7,775 nucleotides of DNA from Lachnospiraceae bacterium UBA7012 (GCA_002449595.1 DJXE01000086.1:3801-11575); one strand, 5' to 3'. Positions 1-6,639 are shown, counted from the first letter of the stretch. Made by a program: numbers and translations. Notes: generated by a model not told the origin, from the letters alone.

Positions 1-564
1 GTCCGCGGCTACATCACCGGCAGCGGCTGGGCGAGCTACCAGAAGACCGGCGAGGTCTGCGGGATCCGTCTTCCTGAAGGCCTCAAAGAAAGCGACCGGC
101 TGCCTGAGCCCATCTACACGCCGAGCACGAAGGCGGAGCTCGGCGACCACGACGAGAATATCAGCTTTGAACAGAGTATTGATGTTCTGGAAAAGGCTTT
201 TCCCGGACACGGCGAAGAATATGCCGCGAAGATCCGTGACTGCACGATCGCGCTCTATAAGAAGTGCGCGGACTATGCGCTCGAGCGCGGGATCATCATC
301 GCGGACACGAAGTTCGAGTTCGGCCTGGACGAGAACGGCAGCGTCGTCCTCGGCGACGAGATGCTGACGCCGGACAGCAGCCGCTTCTGGCCTCTCGAAG
401 GCTATGAGCCCGGTCACGGCCAGCCGTCCTTCGACAAGCAGTTCGTCCGCGACTACCTGAAGGCCAATCCGGAATGCGATTACAACCTGCCTGAGGAGAT
501 CATCGAAAAGACGATCGCGAAGTATAACGAAGCATACGAGCTTCTGACCGGAGACAGGATCTGA
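1..564 (+). CDS. purC: Phosphoribosylaminoimidazole-succinocarboxamide synthase (SAICAR synthase), 3' part
   Basis: This cytosolic enzyme of de novo purine synthesis joins CAIR and L-aspartate using ATP to give SAICAR. The reading frame is open from base 1, so the gene is cut by the window edge. The visible 187 residues are the C-terminal part; relatives of this long type have about 290-300 residues, so roughly 100-115 are missing. Family hallmarks are the [10 protein letters not shown] stretch (residues 8-17) followed by a CGIRLPEGL motif, GDHDENIS near residue 48, the IADTKFEFG signature around residue 100, and [14 protein letters not shown] around residue 118. This is the longer form seen in yeast Ade1 and some Clostridia, Bacteroides and Actinobacteria, not the shorter (about 240-residue) Bacillus subtilis form. 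An internal ATG at 361 is not the start, because conserved sequence runs through it. The gene ends with TGA and is followed by a strong terminator. It converges on the metY-like gene. Confidence 0.95.
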   Translation, partial: VRGYITGSGWASYQKTGEVCGIRLPEGLKESDRLPEPIYTPSTKAELGDHDENISFEQSIDVLEKAFPGHGEEYAAKIRDCTIALYKKCADYALERGIIIADTKFEFGLDENGSVVLGDEMLTPDSSRFWPLEGYEPGHGQPSFDKQFVRDYLKANPECDYNLPEEIIEKTIAKYNEAYELLTGDRI

Positions 565-603
565 TATCTGTCCTGCAGAACGCAAAGGCGCATAGACAAA
601 GCG

Positions 604-631
604 AGCCCGGGGCACTGCCCCGGGCTTTTCT
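604..631 (+). terminator. Rho-independent terminator of purC
   Basis: A perfect 10-bp GC-rich stem (AGCCCGGGGC at 604-613, GCCCCGGGCT at 617-626) closes a 3-nt loop and is followed by a T-rich run (TTTTCTGTT) on the plus strand. It begins 40 nt after the purC stop. On the opposite strand the hairpin is followed only by CGCTTTGTC, so it would be a weaker stop for the converging metY-like transcript, for which no other terminator is visible. Confidence 0.9.
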
Positions 632-680
632 GTTCTGTGTCCTGTCCGCCGAAGTCACACGGCAAAAGATCCATGACCGC

Positions 681-1961
681 TCAGGCCTTCGCCGCCTCGA
701 TCGCCTGCGCGATATCCTCGAGAAGATCGTCGATATTCTCGATGCCGACGGACAGACGGATCAGGTCGGACGGAACGCCCGCGTCGATCAGTTCCTGCTC
801 GGAGAGCTGCCGGTGCGTCGTGGAAGCCGGGTGAAGAACGCAGGTGTGCGCGTCGGCGACGTGCGTCGCGATCATTCCGATCTTCAGGCTGCTCATGAAG
901 GTCTCGGCTGCCTTTCTCCCGCCCTTCAGGCCAAAGGAGACGACGCCGCAGGTGCCGTTCGGGCAGTACTTCTTCGCGAGCTCATAGTACTTGTTGGACG
1001 GAAGGCCGGGATAATTCACCCATGCGACCTCATCGTTCGCTTCCAGGAACTCCGCGACCTTCTGCCCGTTCGATACGTGGCGCTCCATGCGGACCGCTAG
1101 CGACTCGAGGCCGAGGTTTAAGAAGAACGCGTTCATCGGCGCCTGGATGGAGCCGAGGTCGCGCATGACCTGCGCGGTCGCCTTGGTGATGAAGGCGCCG
1201 CCCTGCCCGAACTTCTCGGCGTAAGTGACGCCGTGATAAGACTCGTCCGGCGTCGTGAGCCCCGGGAATTTGTCCGCGTGGGCCATCCAGTCGAAATTGC
1301 CGGAATCGACGATGCATCCGCCGACCGCGGTGTCGTGCCCGTCCATGTATTTCGTCGTGGAGTGCGTCACGATGTCCGCGCCGAACTCGAACGGCCGGCA
1401 CATGATCGGCGTCGCAAACGTGTTGTCCACGATCAGCGGGACGCCGTGCGCGTGCGCCGCCTTCGCGAAGCGCTCGATATCGAACACGACGAGGGACGGA
1501 TTCGCGATCGTCTCACCGAACACGGCTTTCGTGTTCGGGCGGAACGCCGCCTCCAGCTCCTCATCGCTGCAGTCGGGATCGACAAAAGTGAAGTCGATGC
1601 CCATCTTCCGCATCGTGACGTTGAAGAGGTTGTATGTGCCGCCGTAGATCGCGGCCGAGGAGATGACGTGGTCGCCCGCGTTCGCGATGTTGAACACGGA
1701 GAAGAAGGAGGCCGCCTGGCCGGAGGACGTCAGCATCGCCGCCGTACCGCCTTCGAGCGCCGCGATCTTCGCCGCGACCATATCGTTGGTCGGGTTCTGC
1801 AGCCTGGTGTAGAAGTAGCCGCTCTTTTCCAGATCAAAAAGCTTGCCCATCTCCTCGCAGCTGTCATATTTGAAGGTCGTCGACTGAATAATCGGGATCA
1901 TTCTCGATTCGCCGTTCTTCGGCTCATAGCCTGCCTGGATGCACTTGGTCTCCTGTCTCAT
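681..1961 (-). CDS. metY: O-acetylhomoserine sulfhydrylase (PLP-dependent Cys/Met metabolism family)
   Basis: The predicted enzyme is cytosolic and PLP-dependent. It makes homocysteine from O-acetylhomoserine and sulfide, the direct sulfhydrylation route to methionine; some relatives accept methanethiol. The protein has 426 residues, the usual length for this family. Visible hallmarks are YTRLQNPT (51-58, with the Tyr and Arg that bind cofactor phosphate), SSGQ (79-82), YGGT (106-109, Tyr stacking on the PLP ring), Asp179 in VDNTFATP (contacts the pyridine nitrogen), and the Schiff-base Lys204 in HSTTKYMDGH. Arg402 in LIRLSVGIE is the likely substrate-carboxylate ligand. The ATG start is supported by AGGAGG 11 nt upstream and by the family-typical opening (ETKCIQAGYEP). 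The gene has its own predicted promoter and palindromic operator. Cystathionine gamma-synthase or gamma-lyase are the alternatives; length and overall motif pattern favour the sulfhydrylase. The symbol is by family resemblance only. Confidence 0.93.
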   Translation of the reverse strand: MRQETKCIQAGYEPKNGESRMIPIIQSTTFKYDSCEEMGKLFDLEKSGYFYTRLQNPTNDMVAAKIAALEGGTAAMLTSSGQAASFFSVFNIANAGDHVISSAAIYGGTYNLFNVTMRKMGIDFTFVDPDCSDEELEAAFRPNTKAVFGETIANPSLVVFDIERFAKAAHAHGVPLIVDNTFATPIMCRPFEFGADIVTHSTTKYMDGHDTAVGGCIVDSGNFDWMAHADKFPGLTTPDESYHGVTYAEKFGQGGAFITKATAQVMRDLGSIQAPMNAFFLNLGLESLAVRMERHVSNGQKVAEFLEANDEVAWVNYPGLPSNKYYELAKKYCPNGTCGVVSFGLKGGRKAAETFMSSLKIGMIATHVADAHTCVLHPASTTHRQLSEQELIDAGVPSDLIRLSVGIENIDDLLEDIAQAIEAAKA

Positions 1962-1972
1962 GGTTTCCTGTC

Positions 1973-1978
1973 CCTCCT
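1973..1978 (-). promoter_or_regulatory. Ribosome binding site of the metY-like gene
   Basis: AGGAGG on the minus strand, a perfect Shine-Dalgarno core, lies 11 nt before the ATG at 1961. It fixes the start of the metY-like gene. Confidence 0.85.
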
Positions 1979-1993
1979 GAATCTTCGTTGTTC

Positions 1994-2012
1994 GGTCACA
2001 TGACCTGTGACC
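1994..2012. promoter_or_regulatory. Inverted-repeat operator candidate at the metY promoter
   Basis: A perfect inverted repeat, GGTCACA-N5-TGTGACC, spans 19 bp. A smaller nested palindrome, GGTCA-N2-TGACC, occupies 1994-2005. It starts about 6 bp downstream of the predicted -10 box of the metY-like gene, so it covers the expected transcription start (about 2011) and the first bases of the transcript. That is the classical place for a dimeric repressor. The binding protein is not encoded in this window and cannot be named. The same sequence could form a 7-bp RNA hairpin in the leader, so a post-transcriptional role is not excluded. Confidence 0.6.
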
Positions 2013-2017
2013 TTCTT

Positions 2018-2046
2018 AGTTTACACCTAATGCCGCGTTCTGAAAA
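2018..2046 (-). promoter_or_regulatory. Predicted sigma-A-type promoter of the metY-like gene
   Basis: On the minus strand, TTTTCA (2041-2046; 4 of 6 matches to TTGACA) is separated by exactly 17 bp from TAAACT (2018-2023; 4 of 6 matches to TATAAT). Transcription would start near 2011, giving a leader of about 50 nt. The surrounding stretch is the most AT-rich in this intergenic region. This is prediction from consensus only. Confidence 0.5.
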
Positions 2047-2085
2047 TGTGCTCCGGCCGCGGCGGATGACCTTGTTTGTTATCTG

Positions 2086-2115
2086 CGGCGCACATATAGC
2101 CGTTCGTGTGCGCCG
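2086..2115. other. Strong hairpin downstream of the DUF6044-type gene
   Basis: CGGCGCACA (2086-2094) and TGTGCGCCG (2107-2115) form a perfect 9-bp stem around a 12-nt loop. It starts about 25 nt past the stop of the DUF6044-type gene and lies upstream of the metY promoter. No T-run follows on either strand, so it is not a canonical Rho-independent terminator. It could protect the 3' end of the operon transcript or act with Rho. The rest of the 1962-2140 intergenic region holds only the metY promoter, operator and ribosome binding site. Confidence 0.45.
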
Positions 2116-2140
2116 GCCCCGTGTGCGATGGTGACGCAGT

Positions 2141-4204
2141 TTACAGCTCGTACAGGTAAACGGTGTACGGCGAGACCGCCGCGTCTTCATAGGTGCCGCG
2201 AAGCGAGAGGCCGAGTTCTTCGGCATTCGTGATGCGGATCCTGGAGAAGATGTAGCGGCAGCCGAGGTGCCGGAGCGCGTCCGCATTGATGTCGGCGTCT
2301 TCTTCCTGCGTCGGATAATTCCGGACCGGCTGCACGATCGTGTCCTGCGAGCCCGAGTAGAGGTAGCACCGCGCTCCCCAGTCGTCGAAATACTGCTTCG
2401 TTGCCGGACGCTTCTCGAGCGCCGGCGCGATCACTTCCCGGAAGGCGTCCTTGTACGCCTGCGAGTAAAAGCCGAGGTAGCCGTCCAGCGTCGCGATCCC
2501 GTTGTACTCGAGGATCGCAGGGTAGAAGCCGTAGGCGACGGACCAGGCGTCGAATCCGCTCGTCGAAACGAGAAGCTGCACCGGCCGAAGCTCCGTGCTT
2601 CCCAGGTCCGGGTAACCGATGTCTTCCTTGATCTGCTCGAAGAGTTCCACGGAATACAGCTCGTCGTAGGACAGGTCATTTTCCTTCTGTCCCCGCAGGA
2701 ACTCATAGGCTTCCGCGTGCGCCGTTTTGTACAGGTCGTTGTAATTCGTCGGCCGCACGAGGATCGCGATGCCCGCCGCAAACACGAGGCCGTAAGCGGC
2801 GATGATCAGGAGGGCAAACCTTTTTCCCGTTCTTCCGTCGTCCGCGTCAGGCTGGTCGCTGCGCTTGCCGGGCAGAGCGGCCGATTTGTTTCTTTCCTCA
2901 TGTGATGCAGCGGCGTTCTCCTCGCTCTTCCTGCTCTTCCCGGTTGGCGCAAAGGCCGCCACCTGCTCCGCGTAGGCCGCGAGGTCGCGGCAGATCAGGA
3001 ACAGGATCAGGTACCAGAGGAACGGATTGAAGAAGATCGTGCGGCCGAACTGCCATCCTTTGAGCTGGGGGACGAGCGTCTCGACGAGCGAGCGCACCGG
3101 CTCGAAGTAGTAGATCCCGTACACGCCGCAGTTGAAGACGATCGTGAGGAGGATCCAAGGGATCAGCTTCCAGCTGAACGCGCCGTCCATGCCGTCGAGC
3201 ACCTTGTTCCGGAAGATCCCCGGTCCCATGTCGTTCTGCTGCAGCCGGATCAGCGCGGTCGCGACGATCCAGATGACGAGCAGCGGCAGGATCACGTACT
3301 TCTGCATTCCGTCCGCATGGAACATTCCATGGATCATCACGTCAAGCCCCTCGCGCAGCGCGCCGGAAAGCGGCAGCGACGCCATCTTGATCGTGCTGCG
3401 GATCGACACCTCGTCCGAGAACAGCATCTGCCGGAACAGACGGTACTCGAAGCAGATGTAGCCGGCGGAAAGCACCGCCATTGCGAGGAATAACCGCACG
3501 GGAAGTGTTCGGGCGCTCTTTTCGCGCTTTATGAGGGCGCGCACCGTGAAGATGATCCACGCGGCGAGCACATAGCCCAGAAGAAACAGTCCGAAATAGG
3601 AGAAATAAGAAAGCAGCGGATACAGGAACAGGCCGGCCAGGTACTTCGCGGCGTCCTTTCGGCTCTCCGCCCGCCAGAGTTTCACGAGAAGATACAGCGC
3701 GAGCGGGATCGACGCGAAGCTGATGCCGAACGCCGGGAACACGTTCAGGAGCCCGTAGCAGAATCCGCAGAGAACAGAGAGCGCCTTCTCGTGCTGCACA
3801 AGCTGCGGCGACGGGGTAAATCCTTTTCTGGTGAAAAGCCTCTCCCACCGGATCCTGCAGATCTCCCGCGCAAAGAGCGCGAACGAGGCCGTCGCGACGG
3901 CGATCTTGCAGAAATAGTTCAGAAGATATGCCGCAAGCGGCGGGAACAGTTCATAGAAAAGCGCGGTCAGGGAGAACTCCGACGGCAGGACGTCGCGCGA
4001 GATCCCGCCGAGAAACGGCGCCGCGGCTCCCTGCGTGAAGAACGTTCCCGTGCGCTTCATCATCGCGTACTGCGCCTGGAACAGGTCCAGGTTGTCCTGG
4101 ACCGCGATGTGCGCGCCGCCCCCGACGATGGCGTACAGCAGCGCCGCAGCGGCGAGGAAAGCCGCGATCGGGATGTAATACCATTTTTCCTTCACTCGTG
4201 CCAT
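2141..4204 (-). CDS. Large polytopic membrane protein, DUF6044 (YkoS-like) family
   Basis: The biochemical role is unknown; the architecture resembles GT-C-type membrane glycosyltransferases, but this is only an analogy. From the ATG at 4204 the protein has 687 residues. A first membrane segment lies at about 8-28, then many more up to about residue 484 (roughly 85-113, 143-175, 185-222, 236-255, 302-318, 346-366, 389-410 and 462-484). The first outside loop contains the conserved-looking AVQDNLD around residue 34, a place where GT-C enzymes often carry catalytic acids. A hydrophilic loop of about 45 residues (419-461) precedes the last segment. The final 200 residues form a soluble, probably extracellular domain with YNGIATLDGYLGFY and YFDDWGARCYLY, which I recognise as typical of DUF6044. 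In-frame ATGs at 4261 and 4270 would add 19 or 22 residues; 4204 is chosen because it sits directly before the membrane segment and has a GGGG stretch upstream. It follows the LCP gene on the same strand. Confidence 0.8.
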   Translation of the reverse strand: MARVKEKWYYIPIAAFLAAAALLYAIVGGGAHIAVQDNLDLFQAQYAMMKRTGTFFTQGAAAPFLGGISRDVLPSEFSLTALFYELFPPLAAYLLNYFCKIAVATASFALFAREICRIRWERLFTRKGFTPSPQLVQHEKALSVLCGFCYGLLNVFPAFGISFASIPLALYLLVKLWRAESRKDAAKYLAGLFLYPLLSYFSYFGLFLLGYVLAAWIIFTVRALIKREKSARTLPVRLFLAMAVLSAGYICFEYRLFRQMLFSDEVSIRSTIKMASLPLSGALREGLDVMIHGMFHADGMQKYVILPLLVIWIVATALIRLQQNDMGPGIFRNKVLDGMDGAFSWKLIPWILLTIVFNCGVYGIYYFEPVRSLVETLVPQLKGWQFGRTIFFNPFLWYLILFLICRDLAAYAEQVAAFAPTGKSRKSEENAAASHEERNKSAALPGKRSDQPDADDGRTGKRFALLIIAAYGLVFAAGIAILVRPTNYNDLYKTAHAEAYEFLRGQKENDLSYDELYSVELFEQIKEDIGYPDLGSTELRPVQLLVSTSGFDAWSVAYGFYPAILEYNGIATLDGYLGFYSQAYKDAFREVIAPALEKRPATKQYFDDWGARCYLYSGSQDTIVQPVRNYPTQEEDADINADALRHLGCRYIFSRIRITNAEELGLSLRGTYEDAAVSPYTVYLYEL

Positions 4205-4285
4205 TGTCAGACCCCGTGCCTTTATCAGATCCTGTGCCACCGCCTGGCTTCGCGCCGCCATCAGATGCATATCATTCGCAGGCCG

Positions 4286-4304
4286 CGCGCCGCCATCCGG
4301 CGCG
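4286..4304. other. Intercistronic hairpin between the LCP and DUF6044-type genes
   Basis: CGCGCCG and CGGCGCG form a perfect 7-bp all-GC stem with a 5-nt loop, 5 nt after the LCP stop codon on the minus strand. No T-run follows, so it is unlikely to end transcription fully. It may slow decay of the upstream message or reduce expression of the downstream gene. Confidence 0.4.
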
Positions 4305-4309
4305 TTCTA

Positions 4310-5761
4310 TCAGTAGAATCCCGTGCGCTCCGCAATCCGCGCGCTGATGTCCTGCACCGTCGCGGACGGGACGTAGCCGTCGTTACCGAACAGGTAGCTG
4401 TGCAGCCAGGTCACGTTGACCGAGAGCGTCTGCGGAATGATACAGGCCTGCTCGTCGACCGTCGCGAGCGCGCGCAGCTCCTCGCCGGGGAAGCCGGTCT
4501 GGTCCTTCATGTCGATGCGCACCAGCTTCGTGAGAAGGAGCATCGCGTCCGTCATCGACATCGACGTCGCGACCTCCGAAAACACCTGCGTCGTGATCTT
4601 GTTCAGCGCCGCCGGGTCCATCCGTTTCGCCTTCGCGATCGTCTGCGTCAGGACTTCCCGCTGCCGCTGCGTCCTGCGGAAATCGTCGCCGCTCGTGTAG
4701 CGGATCCGGCAGTACGCGACCGCCTGCAGGCCGTTCAGCGTCTGCATGCCGGGCTGCTCGACGTTTACGGCAGTTCTGCCGAGCTCCTGCGCCATCGTGG
4801 ACTGGTAGTCGTTGATGCCGTGGATCTCGTCCTCCTGCACGTCGATCTCAACGCCGCCGACGGCGTCGATCACGTCCGCGAGGCCGCCGAAGCCGATCGT
4901 CACGAAGTCCCGGATGTTCAGGTCGAGGTTGCGGTTGAGCATCGCGACCGCCCGCTCCGGGCCGCCGTACGCATACGCCGCATTGCACTTGGAAAAGCTG
5001 CTCTCCCCGCCCCCGTCGCCGATGTCAAGGTAAGTGTCGCGATAGACCGACACCAGGCGGCAGTCGCCCGTCAGGTCATTCAGCGACAGGATCATGATGA
5101 TGTCGCTGCGGTTGTTGCCCGAGAGCAGTTCCTCCTCCCGCGAGTCGACGCCGAACAGCGCGATGTTCGTGTAGCCCTTTGCGCTCGCGGCGGCTTCTTC
5201 GGAGATATTTGCGTCTATTGCCTCGTGAAAAGCAGTTTCGTCCTCCACCTGCCTGATGTTTCCGTAGCGGGACGCGATCAGATAGATGACCGGCGCCGCG
5301 GCCAGGATCAGAACGAGCAGCACGAGCAGCAGGAACCGCCGCAGCGGATGCCGCTTCTTCTCCGTGCCTTCCTGCGCATCTCCGCGGCCGCGTCCGCCGC
5401 GCTCCTTGCGCGCGGGCTCCGCCTTGCGCTCTTTCTTGCTCGTACGATCATGTCGCGCAGGTTCCGCTTTACGTTCTTTCTTACTTGCGCGTTCATGGCG
5501 TGCAGGCTCCGTTCTGCGCTCCGCTCCGGTCCCGCGGTCCCGGCCGCTGCCGCGCCTCGCCGGCTCGACGTCGTCCTCTTCCCACTCCTCTTCTTCGCGG
5601 AGTTCGCGCATCGCCTGCTCGAAGCCTTCCTGGTATCCGATGGCATATTCTTCATTCGCGGCGCTCACCGCGTCCGGGACGGACGGCGTCTCTGCCTCGC
5701 GCCTGCGCCTGTAATCTTCGTAATCCTCGTAATCTTCGTATCTGTGCTGTTTTCTCTTCAT
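4310..5761 (-). CDS. LytR-CpsA-Psr (LCP) family cell-envelope protein with long cytoplasmic tail
   Basis: LCP enzymes transfer glycopolymers (wall teichoic acid, capsule or similar) from lipid carriers to peptidoglycan outside the membrane. The protein has 483 residues. Residues 1-140 are a highly charged cytoplasmic tail, 142-163 a single membrane helix after RRF, and about 198-380 the LCP domain. Family residues visible are ALFGVDSR (201-208) and RSD (218-220), VYRDTYLDI (239-247, with Arg241 and Asp242), FGGLADVIDAVGGVEIDV (291-308), LNGLQAVAYCRIR (342-354), and DFRRTQRQR (360-368), the equivalent of the D-x-g-R-x-x-R-Q motif. The tail contains YEDYEDYEDY, an acidic patch (52-65) and tandem EPAR-type repeats (85-121). 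The ATG lies 5 nt after the ylmH stop. A TGAGGA sequence overlaps that stop but sits very close to the ATG, so translation may be coupled to ylmH. The polymer substrate cannot be told from sequence. Confidence 0.93.
   Translation of the reverse strand: MKRKQHRYEDYEDYEDYRRRREAETPSVPDAVSAANEEYAIGYQEGFEQAMRELREEEEWEEDDVEPARRGSGRDRGTGAERRTEPARHERASKKERKAEPARHDRTSKKERKAEPARKERGGRGRGDAQEGTEKKRHPLRRFLLLVLLVLILAAAPVIYLIASRYGNIRQVEDETAFHEAIDANISEEAAASAKGYTNIALFGVDSREEELLSGNNRSDIIMILSLNDLTGDCRLVSVYRDTYLDIGDGGGESSFSKCNAAYAYGGPERAVAMLNRNLDLNIRDFVTIGFGGLADVIDAVGGVEIDVQEDEIHGINDYQSTMAQELGRTAVNVEQPGMQTLNGLQAVAYCRIRYTSGDDFRRTQRQREVLTQTIAKAKRMDPAALNKITTQVFSEVATSMSMTDAMLLLTKLVRIDMKDQTGFPGEELRALATVDEQACIIPQTLSVNVTWLHSYLFGNDGYVPSATVQDISARIAERTGFY
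5399..5509 (-). repeat. 45-bp tandem repeat coding for EPAR units in the LCP tail
   Basis: Two full 15-residue units lie side by side (EPARHERASKKERKA, residues 85-99; EPARHDRTSKKERKA, residues 100-114), followed by a partial unit (EPARKER, 115-121). An isolated EPAR occurs at 66-69. The two full units share 13 of 15 residues, but 8 of those 13 identical residues use different codons. The repeat is therefore old and kept at the protein level. Confidence 0.9.
5711..5740 (-). repeat. 9-bp tandem repeat coding for YED units in the LCP N-terminus
   Basis: Three copies of a 9-bp unit encode Tyr-Glu-Asp, followed by a final Tyr (residues 8-17 of the LCP protein). The copies differ by a single synonymous Glu codon change. 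The near-identity means it could change copy number by slippage without shifting the frame. Confidence 0.85.
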
Positions 5762-5766
5762 ATTCC

Positions 5767-6534
5767 TCAGTCAAAGACCCTCACTGACACCATCCTCCGA
5801 TCCTTCTTCGTGGTCTTCAGAACACCGTCATAAATAAACTTCCCGAATCCGCGCACCGACACGCGGCTGCCTTCCCGCAGCTCGTGCGCCGCGCTCCGGA
5901 CCGTCCTGCCGTCCGCAAAGACGAGCTCCCGCTCGATCAGCTCCTGCGCCCGGGCTCTCGAGAGATGATACACCATTGAGAGCACCGCGTCGACCCGCTC
6001 GGACGCAACGCTGCCCTGCACCTCGTGGAACGACGGCCTCGCATCGCACTGTCCCGGCGGGATCATCTCGCACTTCACGACGGTGTGCCGGACGCTAGCC
6101 AGTTCCTTCGTGATCAGCTCCGCCGCCGGCCTGAGCGCAAAGACGTACGCCGCCTTCTCATCGGTCAGGATGTCCCCGATCCGCTCGCGGCCGATCCCCA
6201 GGCTCATGATCGCCCCGAGATAGTCGCGGTGCCCGGGCAGCTCACTGAACTTCGCCCCGACGAGCGTGATCTTCACGCAGGCGACGTACTCTCCTTCGGC
6301 CTCCTCCTGCGCGGTCACGTCTTCCGGACTGAGATACGACGGCAGGAAGAAAAACACTTTTCTCTCCGCATCCTCATATCCCCCGTACGCGAAGTACCGC
6401 GCTCCCCGCGCGGCTGCCGCCGCCTCATCCTGTTCCGACACAGAATAAAAGACGGTGCAGGTCAGGTATTCATTTTCCGCGGCCCGGCGGGAAAGCTCCC
6501 GCACCCGCGCCGCGATGATCTCTTTCTCTTCCAT
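5767..6534 (-). CDS. ylmH: YlmH-type S4-domain RNA-binding protein
   Basis: YlmH proteins bind the ribosome or RNA through a C-terminal S4 domain. In Bacillus subtilis the protein is linked to ribosome-associated quality control of stalled nascent chains, and the gene often sits near cell-division genes. From the ATG at 6534 this one has 255 residues, the usual length. A helical N-terminus is followed by the YlmH-conserved HRDYLGAIMSLGIGRERIGDI region (split here: HRDYLGAIMS at 102-111, LGIGRERIGDI at 112-122). The S4 domain runs from about 174 to 241 (GSVASERVDAVLS, LSRARAQELI, then GSRVSVRGFGKFIYDG). A GTG at 6558 would add eight residues; the ATG is preferred because family members begin near it and because the GTG lies inside a duplicated piece of the upstream gene. 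Neither start has a strong ribosome binding site. It lies between an AAA+ gene and an LCP gene, probably in one operon. Confidence 0.92.
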   Translation of the reverse strand: MEEKEIIAARVRELSRRAAENEYLTCTVFYSVSEQDEAAAAARGARYFAYGGYEDAERKVFFFLPSYLSPEDVTAQEEAEGEYVACVKITLVGAKFSELPGHRDYLGAIMSLGIGRERIGDILTDEKAAYVFALRPAAELITKELASVRHTVVKCEMIPPGQCDARPSFHEVQGSVASERVDAVLSMVYHLSRARAQELIERELVFADGRTVRSAAHELREGSRVSVRGFGKFIYDGVLKTTKKDRRMVSVRVFD

Positions 6535-6541
6535 ATATCTG

Positions 6542-6639
6542 CGATATCCGGTGCCCACGATGCGCGCACCGCGGGGATGCTCTCATCTGCCTTCTGCGGT
6601 CATTTCCGGTTGGCTCACCACGACCGCACCGCGAGGATG
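6542..6639 (-). repeat. Degenerate duplication of the AAA+ gene's 3' end
   Basis: On the minus strand, CATCCTCGCGGTGCG (6639-6625), at the end of the AAA+ gene, recurs as CATCCCCGCGGTGCG (6579-6565) with 14 of 15 matches. The similarity goes on with TCGTGG in both copies, then ACCGGA, with small gaps. The offset is 60 nt, then 63 nt after a 3-nt insertion, so the second copy is in the same frame as the gene. The gene ends EDILAVRSW-stop; the second copy reads ESIPAVRASW. The copy lies after the stop codon, in the gap before ylmH. Confidence 0.6.

Noticed and set aside
361..564. Separate short gene starting at the ATG at 361
   Set aside because: It is in frame with, and continuous with, the conserved purC sequence from base 1.
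565..680. Small genes in the gap between purC and the metY-like gene
   Set aside because: The only open frames overlap the terminator hairpin or the ends of the flanking genes and have no ribosome binding site. Apart from the terminator I see nothing in it.
1233..2003. Plus-strand open frame of 256 codons opposite the metY-like gene
   Set aside because: It is antisense to a well-supported enzyme gene, is Arg/His/Val-rich, and has no start signals; it is a shadow.
1962..2140. SAM riboswitch or T-box leader for the metY-like gene
   Set aside because: The predicted leader is about 50 nt and shows neither the multi-helix layout of a SAM riboswitch nor a T-box sequence with terminator.
3791..5833. 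Very long plus-strand open frame (680 codons) opposite the LCP and DUF6044-type genes
   Set aside because: Its translation is arginine-rich with no recognisable domain, and it runs antisense across three genes with clear family motifs. It is a product of high GC content and third-position bias.
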